NCBI RefSeq assembly: GCF_900182905.1
Contig: NZ_FXUF01000011.1
Coordinates: forward strand, 1-64,000
Direction of reading: 5' to 3'
From: Anoxynatronum buryatiense
Lineage (GTDB): Bacteria > Bacillota > Clostridia > Peptostreptococcales > Tindalliaceae
DNA: 64,000 bases
The first letter of the stretch is position 1. Every line of letters starts with the position of its first letter. This document shows, one piece after another, positions 43,601 through 52,844 of the stretch. The notes beneath the pieces were generated by a model. The model ran no database searches, was not told the origin of the DNA, and worked only from the letters and a program-made list of their open reading frames with translations. Made by a program: the position numbers and the translations under genes.

Positions 43601-44350
43601 TCAGTGGGGGCCAACACCCTGAACCAGAAAATGAAGATCTTCAGGCACTCGAACCCATTGAATAATACGAAATTCTGGAATCATAAAATGGAAATCCATC
43701 TCCTGTGAAATGCTTCCATTCTTTATGATATTGTGCTTCTCTTGAAAATGAAAGAGCAGCGGATTGGGTGACAACCTGTGCCGAACAATTTCCGTCTGAT
43801 GAATCTCCGGTTTCAGACGGCCTTCTGTCATGGTCCACGACCAGGGAACCAGCTCCTGACTAATCTCCACCTGGTCAGTATAAGTTCGTTGTACAAATTG
43901 TGATATTTCCACGTTTTCCACTTCATCTGTCACTTCCACCATCAGCTGGTATCGATACATGTGGTCGAACTGGTCATGATCCCGATGCCGTGAGGCAATT
44001 TTCAAAGGACGGTCCTTTGAGAAATCATTGAGAGCCACGGGAATCTCCCGCACATCAAGCAAAACGAAATGTTCATCCTCGACCAGATCTTCCAGTGTCA
44101 TAGTATCTGCATTCTCCACCACACTCATAAAGTAAGAGTCGGGCACTCTGACCGGCTCATTTATTTTGTCAGCACCCTGCATCATGGTTGCCATGAGAGG
44201 TGAAAAAAACAGCAAAATGAAGTAAATGGCCATTACCCAGATTGATATCTTTTTAGAAATGCGACTTTTCACTATTTTGCTGATTCCCAGAATTAAAAGA
44301 ACCAGGAAGAGAAGATTCAAAATGACCCAAAACCCCGCCATTGCCATCAC
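43601..44350 (-). CDS. Hypothetical membrane-anchored protein of the GntR-ABC operon
   Basis: A 249-residue protein with two N-terminal helices (about 5-24 and 35-55) and a 190-residue hydrophilic domain, probably outside the membrane, with no recognised family. GTG at 44350 is preferred because GGAGG lies 7 bases before it; it overlaps the stop of the permease gene (start codons GTG and ATG are adjacent). It is the last gene of the YtrA-type operon and may be an accessory subunit of the exporter. Confidence 0.72.
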   Translation of the reverse strand: MMAMAGFWVILNLLFLVLLILGISKIVKSRISKKISIWVMAIYFILLFFSPLMATMMQGADKINEPVRVPDSYFMSVVENADTMTLEDLVEDEHFVLLDVREIPVALNDFSKDRPLKIASRHRDHDQFDHMYRYQLMVEVTDEVENVEISQFVQRTYTDQVEISQELVPWSWTMTEGRLKPEIHQTEIVRHRLSPNPLLFHFQEKHNIIKNGSISQEMDFHFMIPEFRIIQWVRVPEDLHFLVQGVGPH

Positions 44351-45114
44351 GCATTCACCTCCAGATTACGAATTCCCAGATAACTGATCCCATAAAGCGC
44401 TCCAATGGTGACGGCCATTTTCAGAAACCAGATCATGCCTCGTGTTTCGTGAAGATAGAAATTGACTGCAGATTCAATAGTGGATCCAAATGCAGGGCCC
44501 AACAGGCGCGCTGCCAGTACACTTCCGAAGATAAGCAGGGCAATCAAAAGAAATATCCCCAGAAAGAACCGGCCTTTAAAGCGGGCTCTGAGAATGCCCA
44601 CCGTATAGGCGGCCGCCCCAAACATCAGCAAATACAGCGTGGCAGTGACAAAGAGACTCACATAGTTGATGAAGCCCACCTCTGAAAAAGATGCCTGCAA
44701 AGTGACATTTTCATACAAGACAGAGACCATCACCTGAAGAAAAGACTCTGACAGCAACAGAGTGACGCCCCCCGTCACTGCAAAGATCTCCAGGACGGCA
44801 ATATCAGAAAAATAGGCGGTAAAATTGTTGGAGACAAGGTAATACTCCCGGCTTTTTTCTCCGGCCAGATGCAGCCCCTGCAGGAGCATCCAGATGATAG
44901 TGAAAAAAATCAGGGGGACGCTGCTGGCAATGCGTACCGTATAACTAAAGTATTCTGTTCCAGACCCGCTCATTCCCACATTATTGGCAAGGAAATATCC
45001 CAACAGCTGAAGAATGATGAGATACATAAACGCATTGGCATTATGATAGAGCTTGTCTCTGGTTTGCCGGAGGGCGATGGTCATCTGGGTCTCTTTATGA
45101 ATGATAGAGTTCAT
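44347..45114 (-). CDS. ABC transporter permease of the GntR-controlled operon
   Basis: A 255-residue protein with six predicted helices (around 28-45, 60-82, 105-125, 150-172, 180-205, 228-248). It has no strong family motif but lies directly after the ATPase gene, whose end it overlaps by 20 bases, and has AAGGAGG before its ATG. The layout GntR-ATPase-membrane protein is that of YtrABCD-like systems, which are induced by cell-wall antibiotics or lipid II disturbance in Bacillus. Function is inferred. Confidence 0.8.
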   Translation of the reverse strand: MNSIIHKETQMTIALRQTRDKLYHNANAFMYLIILQLLGYFLANNVGMSGSGTEYFSYTVRIASSVPLIFFTIIWMLLQGLHLAGEKSREYYLVSNNFTAYFSDIAVLEIFAVTGGVTLLLSESFLQVMVSVLYENVTLQASFSEVGFINYVSLFVTATLYLLMFGAAAYTVGILRARFKGRFFLGIFLLIALLIFGSVLAARLLGPAFGSTIESAVNFYLHETRGMIWFLKMAVTIGALYGISYLGIRNLEVNA

Positions 45115-45991
45115 CGATGCCGCCTCCTTTTCGTTGTGTCAGATAGATAAAGCTGTCTTCCAGGCTGATGCCCGTGGTTTTTAGCACTCCGGCTTCTTCC
45201 TCTTTCAGCTGTAGCTGTTGAAATGCTTCTCTTTTGACGACTATCTGCCGGATTCCCGGACCAAAGTCTTTTCCTTCATACACCTGCAGCTTTTCTTCAA
45301 TGGGTTTGATCGCCTGGGGAGAGCCCTTCAAAGCCACCAGAAACGTTTGAAATTCTTCCAAAGCGCTGTGCAGCATGACTTTACCCCCATGAATCAGCAA
45401 CATATTTTCCAGTATCTGTTCCATTTCCCCCAGGTAATGGCTGGCAATGAGTATGATTCGGGGTACTTTAATGTAGTCCTTTAATATCACTTCATAAAGA
45501 TCTTTCCGCACCGTAGGGTCCATCCCGTTGGCGGGTTCATCCAGAAGTGTGATGGGCGCCCGTGCAGCCAGAGTGATGATGAGCCGAAAAGTACTGGCCA
45601 TCCCCTTTGACAGCTTGGAATACTGCCGCTTTTCATCCAACTGAAAGTACTCCAGCAGTCCCCTTGCCAGTTTTTCGTCAAAGTTCAGGTAGAAGCGGCC
45701 GTAAGAATGCACTAACTCCTGTAACGTGGCATTGGCATGGAAGGTCATTCTCCCTTCGTTCAGCACCACATTCTGCGCCACGTTGATATTTTGAAAGGCC
45801 GGCTCACCTAAAACACGGGCTTCGCCACTGCTGGGCCTCAGGAAACCTGCCAGGATTTTAAACAAGGTGGTTTTCCCTGCTCCATTCACACCGATAACCC
45901 CGGTTAGTGTGGGTGCTTCAATCTGAAAGCTGCACCCATTCAGCGCTCTTGTGCCGCCAAAATCTTTTGTCAGTTCTTCGCATTGAATCAT
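45095..45991 (-). CDS. ABC transporter ATP-binding protein (YtrB type)
   Basis: A 298-residue ATPase: GVNGAGKTT at about 34-42, a degenerate signature (YSKLSKGMASTFRLI), Walker B ITLLDEPANGMDP and switch ASHYLGEM. DEPANGMDP and the loose signature are typical of the YtrB/BcrA-like group linked to GntR repressors. It overlaps the regulator gene by four bases (ATGA). The C-terminal 90 residues form an accessory domain. Confidence 0.9.
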   Translation of the reverse strand: MIQCEELTKDFGGTRALNGCSFQIEAPTLTGVIGVNGAGKTTLFKILAGFLRPSSGEARVLGEPAFQNINVAQNVVLNEGRMTFHANATLQELVHSYGRFYLNFDEKLARGLLEYFQLDEKRQYSKLSKGMASTFRLIITLAARAPITLLDEPANGMDPTVRKDLYEVILKDYIKVPRIILIASHYLGEMEQILENMLLIHGGKVMLHSALEEFQTFLVALKGSPQAIKPIEEKLQVYEGKDFGPGIRQIVVKREAFQQLQLKEEEAGVLKTTGISLEDSFIYLTQRKGGGIDELYHS

Positions 45992-46371
45992 AGTGTCTTC
46001 CCACCTTTTTTCATTTCATTTTCGATGGCCTTTATCAGTTCTGCCTGTGAGATTTCCAGTCGTTTGGCTTCTTCCACCAGGTTTCTGATCTGTTCTTTCA
46101 TTACCTGGCCCCGCCGCTCTTCCTTCACGATTGTCAGTGCATCAGCAGAAACAAACATTCCCAGTCCCCTCTTTTTATAGACAATGCCTTTCTCCACCAG
46201 AAGATTCAACCCCTTGAGAGCCGTTGCCGGGTTGATTCCGAAGATTTCTGAGAGCTTGTATTGGGAGTAGATTTTTTCTTCCGACCTGACATGCCCTGAG
46301 AGAATTTCATTCTCCAGCCAGTCTGCAATTTGCAGATAGATGGGTTCTGTGCCCTCCAGCTGTTTCACCAC
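45988..46371 (-). CDS. GntR family regulator, YtrA subfamily
   Basis: A 127-residue protein: winged helix (PIYLQIADWLENEILSG; YSQYKLSEIFGINPATALKGL) followed by a short helical tail of about 50 residues, which defines the YtrA subfamily with no large ligand domain. It is the first gene of the ABC operon and should repress it through the inverted repeat at 46396-46419. The inducing signal is unknown; in Bacillus the homologue responds to wall-active antibiotics. Confidence 0.9.
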   Translation of the reverse strand: MVKQLEGTEPIYLQIADWLENEILSGHVRSEEKIYSQYKLSEIFGINPATALKGLNLLVEKGIVYKKRGLGMFVSADALTIVKEERRGQVMKEQIRNLVEEAKRLEISQAELIKAIENEMKKGGKTL

Positions 46372-46395
46372 TCACCGCCCCCTTCAGAGTAGCTC

Positions 46396-46445
46396 ACTAA
46401 GTTAGTGTTGTAACTTAGTATATCTTCAGATTTCTTTTTTGTCAA
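46396..46445 (-). promoter_or_regulatory. Promoter and YtrA-type operator
   Basis: On the minus strand TTGACA (46445-46440), 17 bases and TATACT (46422-46417). ACTAAGTT (46396-46403) and AACTTAGT (46412-46419) are perfect 8-base inverted arms with an 8-base spacer, one arm overlapping the -10 box. This fits a dimeric GntR repressor blocking its own promoter. Confidence 0.8.
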
Positions 46446-46485
46446 CATAAAGGATGTTTAGACCAGCCTTGATGGGGTAATTATC

Positions 46486-46500
46486 AGGTATACCTTAACA
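46486..46500. promoter_or_regulatory. Candidate metal-regulator operator
   Basis: AGGTATACCT (46486-46495) is a perfect palindrome in the context TCAGGTATACCTTA, which fits DtxR/MntR-type sites. A possible -35 (TTAACA, 46495-46500) overlaps it. The site is 46 bases before the regulator's start, so repression of the metal operon in metal-replete cells is the likely effect. Confidence 0.55.
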
Positions 46501-46541
46501 TTTTTCACTTGCTATCCTTATTGCAAAGGGTGTGTATTCTA

Positions 46542-47252
46542 ATGAACCGCGGCGAAGAGGATTACCTGAAAGTGCTTTACGAACTTCAGAGTGCCAGTGA
46601 TAAGCCTGTGAGCAATGCAACACTGGCACTCACCCTCGATCATTCTGTTCAGTCAGTGAATGAAATGATCAAAAAGCTGGCATCAAAAAGCCATGTGGTA
46701 TACACCCCTTACCAGGGTACCCGGCTGACTCAAAGCGGAATAAAAGCAGCTGTTTCTCTCCTGCGAAAGCACCGGTTATGGGAATACTTTCTACATGAAA
46801 AACTCCACTATTCATGGGAAGAAATTCATGAAGAAGCCGAACTGCTGGAACACGTCACATCGGCAAGGCTGGAGGAATCCCTCTTTGATTTTTTAGGCAG
46901 ACCGGCGTACTGTCCCCACGGGAACCCCATTCCCACCTTTGAGGGCCATATGCCTGATCTGCCCCTCATCTCATTGATGGAGGCTGAGCCGGGCAGCAGT
47001 TACAAGCTGGTGCGGGTAACAGACGAACAACAGGTGCTGGCTTATTTGCTGGAAATCGGACTGAAGCTGGGAGACAAACTGCAGGTGGTTCGTAAAGACA
47101 ACATCAGCGACATTATCACACTGAAATTGCAGCATGAGCACATTGCCATTGGCTTTAAGGTGGCCAAGTTGCTCTACGTTGAATGCTTCCCGAAAACAAA
47201 ACAGTCAACACTTCCCGATGAACAACCACAAAGAATGGAGGATCTCACATGA
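46542..47252 (+). CDS. DtxR/MntR family metal-dependent repressor
   Basis: The protein has 236 residues: an N-terminal winged helix (about 3-65), the helical dimerisation and metal domain (HRLWEYFLHEKLHYSWEEIHEEAELLEHV with candidate ligands Glu and His; CPHGNPIP), and a C-terminal FeoA/SH3-like domain (about 155-225). ATG at 46542 follows AAAGGG. Its last four bases overlap the start of the metal-binding lipoprotein gene. The full-length form with the SH3 domain resembles TroR/IdeR more than short MntR. Metal is probably Mn or Zn. Confidence 0.9.
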   Translation: MNRGEEDYLKVLYELQSASDKPVSNATLALTLDHSVQSVNEMIKKLASKSHVVYTPYQGTRLTQSGIKAAVSLLRKHRLWEYFLHEKLHYSWEEIHEEAELLEHVTSARLEESLFDFLGRPAYCPHGNPIPTFEGHMPDLPLISLMEAEPGSSYKLVRVTDEQQVLAYLLEIGLKLGDKLQVVRKDNISDIITLKLQHEHIAIGFKVAKLLYVECFPKTKQSTLPDEQPQRMEDLT

Positions 47253-48178
47253 AAAAATGGAAATTAATCACAGTGATCATAACAGCGGCTGCCTTAGCAG
47301 CTGTGGGTTGCAGTTCTGCACCTGTTTCGGAAGAAAGCGACCAGTATCAGGTGGTGGCAACCACCACCATGCTCGCAGACCTGGCCCGGGTCATCGGAAG
47401 CGATCACGTTACCGTCACCGGCCTCATGGGGCCAGGTATTGACCCCCATCTTTACAGTGCCAGCGCCGGTGATGTGGAAACCATCAGTTCGGCCGATCTG
47501 ATACTTTATAACGGCCTCCATCTGGAAGCAAAGCTGGGTGAAGTGTTCAGTCAGATGAGAAGTCAGAACAAAAAAGTGGTGGCCGTTGCTGAAGCACTGC
47601 CCGAGGAACTCTTCCTGGAATCCGATGAGGAAGACGAAATATACGACCCCCATATCTGGTTTGACGTACAACTGTGGAAAATGGCAGCCGAGGCTGTACA
47701 GGATGCCCTGATTGATTTGGACGAAGCCAATGCAGATGCTTACCGGGAAAACTATGAAGCCTACGCAACCCAACTTGATGAACTGGATGCCTATATCCTG
47801 TCCCGTGTGGAAGAGCTTCCCGAAGCCTCTCGCGTACTCATCACCGCCCACGATGCCTTTGCTTATTTTGGCGAAGCTTACGGATTTGAAGTGCTGGGAC
47901 TGCAGGGTATTTCGACCGTCAGCGAAGCCGGTACAGCTGATATTCGGGAACTGGCTGACTATATTTACGAAAAACAGATCAAGGCGATTTTTATCGAATC
48001 ATCTGTTCCAACCCGAAGCATTGAAGCCGTTCAGGAAGCCGTCAGTTCCAGAGGCTTCGATACAGCCATCGGAGGAGAGCTATATTCAGATTCTCTGGGA
48101 TCTGCCGGTACCGATGCCGAAACCTACATTGGAACTGTCCGGGCCAATATCGACACCATTGTGGATGCATTGAAATAG
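47249..48178 (+). CDS. Metal-binding lipoprotein of an ABC importer (ZnuA/TroA/MntA type)
   Basis: A 309-residue cluster A-I binding protein. Lipobox ALAAVGC gives Cys at about residue 21. Metal ligands typical of the family are visible: His in [11 protein letters not shown], His in DPHIWFDVQ, the [10 protein letters not shown] histidine, and Asp/Glu near the C-terminus (IFIESSV). The acidic run [12 protein letters not shown] replaces the long His-rich loop of zinc-specific ZnuA, which favours manganese or broader specificity. ATGA overlap with the regulator gene shows one operon. Confidence 0.9.
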   Translation: MKKWKLITVIITAAALAAVGCSSAPVSEESDQYQVVATTTMLADLARVIGSDHVTVTGLMGPGIDPHLYSASAGDVETISSADLILYNGLHLEAKLGEVFSQMRSQNKKVVAVAEALPEELFLESDEEDEIYDPHIWFDVQLWKMAAEAVQDALIDLDEANADAYRENYEAYATQLDELDAYILSRVEELPEASRVLITAHDAFAYFGEAYGFEVLGLQGISTVSEAGTADIRELADYIYEKQIKAIFIESSVPTRSIEAVQEAVSSRGFDTAIGGELYSDSLGSAGTDAETYIGTVRANIDTIVDALK

Positions 48179-48189
48179 GAGGCACAGCC

Positions 48190-48930
48190 ATGAATCAGGA
48201 ACACGCACTGATCGTTGAAGACATGACAGTCGCCTATCAGACAACCCCCGTACTCTGGGATATTGACATAAAAGTACCCACGGGTGTTCTGATGGCCATC
48301 GTCGGCCCAAACGGTGCCGGCAAATCAACACTTATCAAGGCCGTTTTGCAATTGATTAAACCAATCTCCGGCACTGTGACCATTCAAGGCAGCAGCTATG
48401 AAGCGCAGCGAAAAAAAATTGCCTACGTGCCCCAACGGGGCAGTGTGGACTGGGATTTTCCCACCAATGTTTTAGATGTGGTCCTCATGGGACGTTACGG
48501 ATTTCTGGGTTGGATTAAGCGCCCCAGCCAGCAAGACCGTCAGCTGGCCATGGACGCCCTTCAAAAAGTGGGAATGGAAGCATTTGCCCAGCGTCAGATC
48601 AGCCAGCTCTCAGGCGGCCAGCAACAGCGGGTGTTTCTTGCCCGGGCACTGGTCCAGGATGCGGAAATATACTTCATGGACGAACCTTTTCAGGGTGTCG
48701 ATGCCAAAACAGAACAGGCAATCATGGTGCTGCTGAAAGAACTCCGGGCCTCCGGTAAAACCGTGGTGGTTGTCCATCATGACCTGCAAACCGTTGCCGA
48801 CTATTTTGACTGGGTAACACTGCTCAATACCCAGCTGATTGCCAGCGGGCCTGTGGCCGATGTTTTTACGGAAGAAAACCTGAGAAAAACCTACCGCAGC
48901 ACCGGCAAGGTGCTGCAGAGCGAGGAGTGA
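48190..48930 (+). CDS. Metal ABC importer ATP-binding protein
   Basis: A 246-residue ATPase: GPNGAGKST at about 38-46, [28 protein letters not shown] and VVHHDLQ. The DEPFQGVD form and the [13 protein letters not shown] segment are typical of Mn/Zn importers (MntB, ZnuC, TroB). AGGAGGC precedes the ATG, 11 bases after the lipoprotein stop. Confidence 0.92.
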   Translation: MNQEHALIVEDMTVAYQTTPVLWDIDIKVPTGVLMAIVGPNGAGKSTLIKAVLQLIKPISGTVTIQGSSYEAQRKKIAYVPQRGSVDWDFPTNVLDVVLMGRYGFLGWIKRPSQQDRQLAMDALQKVGMEAFAQRQISQLSGGQQQRVFLARALVQDAEIYFMDEPFQGVDAKTEQAIMVLLKELRASGKTVVVVHHDLQTVADYFDWVTLLNTQLIASGPVADVFTEENLRKTYRSTGKVLQSEE

Positions 48931-48934
48931 TTTG

Positions 48935-50062
48935 ATGCTCACATCGTTGGGACTTGATTATACATTGTTGGTTGTATCGGCAGGTTCAGGACTTTTGGGA
49001 CTTGTCAGTGGTGTTCTGGGTGTTTTTGCAGTCCTGCGAAAACAATCTCTTCTGGGTGATGCCGTGGCACACGCGGCATTGCCCGGTATTGCCCTGATGT
49101 TCCTATTGACCCAGACTCGCCAGACAGAATTGCTTTTGCTGGGAGCCACTCTCACCGGTGTTCTTGCCACAGGCACCATCATCGCCATTGACCGATTTTC
49201 CAGGATTAAATATGACAGCGCCCTGGCCCTGATTCTTTCCGTTTTCTTTGGATTTGGGCTGGTACTCATCACCTTTATTCAAAAAATTCCCACTGCCAAC
49301 CAGGCCGGGCTTGATAAATTCATCTTTGGCCAGGCCTCCACCATGCTGGTGCGAGACGTGCGCCTGATGATCTGGGTCACGTTACTCATGCTGGGCCTGA
49401 CAGTGCTCTTCTGGAAAGAACTGAAAATGTTTTCTTTTGATCCTGGTTTTACCGAAGTGGCCGGCTTTTCCACACGCCGCATCAATGCACTCCTGTCTGG
49501 AATGATTGTGGTTGCCATTATGATCGGCCTCCAGACCGTTGGCGTTATTCTGATGAGCGCCCTCATTGTGGCACCAGGCGCGGCGGCCAGACAGTGGTCA
49601 GACCGGCTGTCGGTGGTGGCACTGCTGGCCGGCTTTTTCGGGGCTGTTTCCGGCCTCATTGGAACGCTGATCAGTTCATCCATCACCAAAATGCCCACTG
49701 GTCCCACCATTGTTATTGTCTTAAGCCTGTTTACCCTTATAAGTCTGTTATTGGCTCCCAACCGGGGTTTGCTGTGGCAGCACCTGCGCCAGCGGAAAAA
49801 TCAGCAGATGATCTCTTACGACAAAGTTCTGACAGCCATCCATGAACTGGCCATGAATCACGAAAATCACCAACATACCCACGCCATGGCCATGATTCAA
49901 CCGTCAAAAAATATTGCCGGCAAACCTTCCAAGGCACTCCAGGCCGCAGTTGAAAACCTGGAGCAACGGGGGCTGGTGCGGCGAAATGAAGATAACCAGG
50001 TGGCCATCACCCCCGAAGGAATCCGGCATGTGAACCGGCATCTCGTGAAAGGAGATGAATAA
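48935..50062 (+). CDS. Metal ABC importer permease with C-terminal winged-helix-like domain (1)
   Basis: The protein has 375 residues. The first 280 hold eight or so membrane helices of the ZnuB/MntC fold (VLRKQSLLGDAVAHAALPG; GVILMSALIVAPGAAARQWSD). A 90-residue cytoplasmic tail follows: YDKVLTAIHELAMN, a His-rich stretch, then LQAAVENLEQRGLVRRNEDNQ, which looks like a DtxR-type winged helix. ATG at 48935 follows GAGGAG; a TTG three bases earlier is possible. Such fusions exist in some Tro/Mnt systems; the tail could sense metal on the inner face. It overlaps the next gene by one base. Confidence 0.88.
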   Translation: MLTSLGLDYTLLVVSAGSGLLGLVSGVLGVFAVLRKQSLLGDAVAHAALPGIALMFLLTQTRQTELLLLGATLTGVLATGTIIAIDRFSRIKYDSALALILSVFFGFGLVLITFIQKIPTANQAGLDKFIFGQASTMLVRDVRLMIWVTLLMLGLTVLFWKELKMFSFDPGFTEVAGFSTRRINALLSGMIVVAIMIGLQTVGVILMSALIVAPGAAARQWSDRLSVVALLAGFFGAVSGLIGTLISSSITKMPTGPTIVIVLSLFTLISLLLAPNRGLLWQHLRQRKNQQMISYDKVLTAIHELAMNHENHQHTHAMAMIQPSKNIAGKPSKALQAAVENLEQRGLVRRNEDNQVAITPEGIRHVNRHLVKGDE

Positions 50063-51198
50063 TGAGCGCTCAAGGCGAAATTTTACTGATTGCCATCATT
50101 GTTTCCACTGCCTGCACCATTCCCGGCATGTTTCTGGTGCTGCGTTCCATGGCCATGATGTCCGATGCCATCACCCACACCATTCTTCTGGGGATTGTCG
50201 CGGCCTTCTTTATCGTCCACAGCCTCACTTCTCCCTTCCTGATTCTGGGAGCAGCGCTGATGGGACTTCTCACCGTCTTTATGGTGGAATCTATCACCAA
50301 AACCAAACTGATGGCTGAAGACTCTGCCATCGGCATTGTGTTTCCTTTCCTATTCAGCATTGCCATTATTCTCATCACCCGTTATGCCGGATCGGTGCAT
50401 CTGGACACAGATTCTGTGCTGCTGGGAGAACTGGCTTTCGCTCCCTTCAACCGATTTGTGTTCCTGGGGGTAGATATGGGGGCCAAAGCCATCTACGTCA
50501 TGGGAGCCGTCCTGCTGATGAACCTGCTGCTGGCTTTCGTGTTCTTCAAAGAACTGAAAATCGCCACCTTTGATCCGGCACTGGCAGCCGTATTGGGATT
50601 GGCCCCCACCCTGGTTCATTATGGTTTAATGGCTGCAGTTTCCATCACCGCCGTGGCTGCTTTTGAAACGGTGGGTTCTATCCTGGTGGTTGCCTTTATG
50701 GTGGGACCACCTGTCACAGCCTATTTACTGACAGATGACTTGAAAAGGATGATGCTCATCAGTTTTGCCGTTGGAGCGCTCAATGCATTCCTGGGTTTTC
50801 GGATGGCCATATGGCTTGATGTTTCCATTGCGGGATCCATGGCTACTTTGACAGGCATTACCTTTTTTATGGTTTTCTTAATCGCTCCCAGCAGGGGTAT
50901 GCTGTCGGTTTTTCTAAGACGACGCCGGCAAAAAGTCGATTTTGCTGAAAAATCCCTTCTTTTTCATTTACACAACCACGAGGGAGACCCCGATGAGGCG
51001 CTGGAAAACGGAAGACATACCATTTATGACCATCTCCACTGGCCCCATGATTTTCTGGACCGGCTGGTGAAGCGGCTGATTGACCACCATCATGTGGTGG
51101 TGGAAAATGATATCCTGAAGCTCACTGATCAGGGCAGAGCCTACGCCATTCAAAGCTATGAGCAAATCGTTGCAGGAATACAGGTTAAAGAAAAGTAG
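50062..51198 (+). CDS. Metal ABC importer permease with C-terminal winged-helix-like domain (2)
   Basis: A 378-residue second permease of the same family (VLRSMAMMSDAITHTILLGI; AFETVGSILVVAFMVGPPVTA). It also ends in about 100 cytoplasmic residues (FHLHNHEGDPDEALENGRH; FLDRLVKRLIDHHHVVVEN; LTDQGRAYA) that look like a winged helix and carry histidines. Both permeases having such tails suggests a paired regulatory surface in the heterodimer. TAATG overlap with the first permease gene. Metal: Mn, Zn or Fe, not decidable here. Confidence 0.88.
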   Translation: MSAQGEILLIAIIVSTACTIPGMFLVLRSMAMMSDAITHTILLGIVAAFFIVHSLTSPFLILGAALMGLLTVFMVESITKTKLMAEDSAIGIVFPFLFSIAIILITRYAGSVHLDTDSVLLGELAFAPFNRFVFLGVDMGAKAIYVMGAVLLMNLLLAFVFFKELKIATFDPALAAVLGLAPTLVHYGLMAAVSITAVAAFETVGSILVVAFMVGPPVTAYLLTDDLKRMMLISFAVGALNAFLGFRMAIWLDVSIAGSMATLTGITFFMVFLIAPSRGMLSVFLRRRRQKVDFAEKSLLFHLHNHEGDPDEALENGRHTIYDHLHWPHDFLDRLVKRLIDHHHVVVENDILKLTDQGRAYAIQSYEQIVAGIQVKEK

Positions 51199-51260
51199 CC
51201 CGAATGGCTGATGCCCGGCAATAACCACGTTTCCTAAGAACTGCGTTTTTTAACATCAAA

Positions 51261-51298
51261 CAGCCGCAGTGCTTTTAAGAAAAAAGGCACTGCGGCTG
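51261..51298. terminator. Stem-loop between converging genes
   Basis: CAGCCGCAGTGC (51261-51272) and GCACTGCGGCTG (51287-51298) form a perfect 12-base stem; the loop holds T and A runs. There is no long T-tract after it on either strand, but its position after the metal operon and before the converging protease gene suits a terminator. Confidence 0.6.
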
Positions 51299-51320
51299 CA
51301 GCTGTTTCTGCCGGCCATGT

Positions 51321-52031
51321 TTACCCGGACAATTCACCGCGAAAATCCCGCCACTGTGGCAGGAACTGGTCCATCAATCCTTTAAACCGTTGATTATGAT
51401 GGCGTTCCAGTAAATGAGCCAACTCATGAACCACTATGTATTCCAGGCATTCAGGCCGCTTTCTGGCCAGCTCCAGGTTGATCCAGATGCGTTTTGCCTG
51501 AATGTTGCAGGTTCCCCACCGGGTCTTCATACGTTTGATCCCCCATTGGTGAACTTTAACCCCCATCACAGGTTCCCACTTGTTGATGTAGTGAGGAATC
51601 AGCTTCTTTAACTGTTCCCGGTACCACTGGTAGAGAAGTGCCTCCCGTTTCTCTTTGGTATGCTCCGGCTGCACATATATCTCCAGGCATTCGCCTTGCT
51701 GAACCACCCGTTGTTGTTCCTGTTGATGGCTCACTTCAATCACCTTCAGCCGGTACATTTTTCCCAGAAAACCATGGACTTCGCCTGTGATATACTCCCT
51801 CACGGGAGGTTTTTCCCGGGATTCGAGCCGTGTTTTGTGTTTTTTGATCCAGGAAAGCTTTGCCCTGACAAAAGCGTTGATGGAGTGATCATCCACCCCA
51901 CGGGGCACTGACATCCTCACCATGCCTTCCGGCCCCCGAACCGTCAGGTTGATATTTTTAATGTTTTTACGCACCACCTGAATGGTGATGTCGTCGATCA
52001 CCAGATTTTTCACCGAATTCTTCAACGGCAT
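51321..52031 (-). CDS. YgjP-like (SprT/WLM-type) metallopeptidase
   Basis: A 236-residue soluble protein with the zinc motif VVHELAHLLERHHNQRF near the C-terminus and the family motif MKTRWGTCNIQAKRIWINLEL before it. It belongs to the YgjP/DUF45 group, often linked to DNA repair or restriction loci, though none is seen here. The ATG at 52031 has a GGTGGG ribosome site. It is a single gene. Substrate unknown. Confidence 0.88.
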   Translation of the reverse strand: MPLKNSVKNLVIDDITIQVVRKNIKNINLTVRGPEGMVRMSVPRGVDDHSINAFVRAKLSWIKKHKTRLESREKPPVREYITGEVHGFLGKMYRLKVIEVSHQQEQQRVVQQGECLEIYVQPEHTKEKREALLYQWYREQLKKLIPHYINKWEPVMGVKVHQWGIKRMKTRWGTCNIQAKRIWINLELARKRPECLEYIVVHELAHLLERHHNQRFKGLMDQFLPQWRDFRGELSG

Positions 52032-52319
52032 TACCCACCTATCTCCATTTTATGTATCCGCTCCATATATGTGCTATGAAATTCTCAAACCATCCTGCTT
52101 ATTCCCAGATTTCCTGCGTTTCACTCCTGTGGCGAATTCAGGGTAAAAGAAAGAAACCCCGGGATCAAACATGCTATTTTTATTAGATACCCCTCTTCAG
52201 ACTGCTCATTCGCTTTTGATCATAAACAGCAGCAGTGACACACGCGGTTCCATCAGAATGCCATCTCTGTATACTACACCTTACCATAAAGCAGGTATTA
52301 AAAAAGCAACAACCAATCA

Positions 52320-52359
52320 TTGACGCGTTTACTTTAGTGGTTTATAATTTATTTTAGTG
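52320..52359 (+). promoter_or_regulatory. Promoter and direct repeats before the ArsR-type gene
   Basis: TTGACG (52320-52325), 17 bases and TATAAT (52343-52348) form a strong promoter. TTTAGTG occurs at 52333-52339 and 52353-52359, exactly 20 bases apart and flanking the -10 box, a plausible binding site for the encoded ArsR repressor. Confidence 0.7.
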
Positions 52360-52379
52360 TTTACTTAATTAAACAGGAG

Positions 52380-52787
52380 GTGATCATTATTCCTGAGTTA
52401 TTTGAAATCCTCAAATCTTTATCTGACGAGACTCGATATCATCTGATTAAACTGCTGTTAAGACACGATTATTGTGTTGGTGCTTTAGCCCACCATCTGG
52501 GTGTTTCAGAATCTGCAGTTTCACAGCATCTCAAAATTCTGCGAAACGCCGGAATCGTAAAGGGGGATAAAAGAGGCTATTTCACCCATTACTATGTTGA
52601 CCGGCATCTTCTGAAACAGGCAGCAAAAGAACTTAACGAGCTGGCTGATTTGGCGCAGGGTCTTTCGGAGTGTCATCAATCAGCTTCAAGCAAACATTCC
52701 TGTTGCAAAAAAACAGGAATAACGAAAGATCGCCCAGGCGAGGATCATCATCAAAAAAGTTTCATGACTGATGAAACAAATCTCTGA
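52380..52787 (+). CDS. ArsR/SmtB family transcriptional regulator
   Basis: A winged-helix protein of about 130-135 residues: LFEILKSLSDETRYHLIKLL and VGALAHHLGVSESAVSQHLKIL are the ArsR core, and a Cys/His-rich tail (ECHQSASSKHSCCKK) could bind metal. The start is unusual. The only standard start codon, GTG at 52380, lies inside the ribosome site AGGAGG (52375-52380); the codons at the proper distance are ATT at 52386 and 52389. Coordinates give the longest frame. It precedes an ABC exporter that it probably represses. Metal or drug sensing remains open. Confidence 0.82.
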   Translation: MIIIPELFEILKSLSDETRYHLIKLLLRHDYCVGALAHHLGVSESAVSQHLKILRNAGIVKGDKRGYFTHYYVDRHLLKQAAKELNELADLAQGLSECHQSASSKHSCCKKTGITKDRPGEDHHQKSFMTDETNL

Positions 52788-52844
52788 AAAGAACAGAATT
52801 TTACATGACTTGCCCGTTCTTTTTGGCTTTAGGAGGCGGCTACG

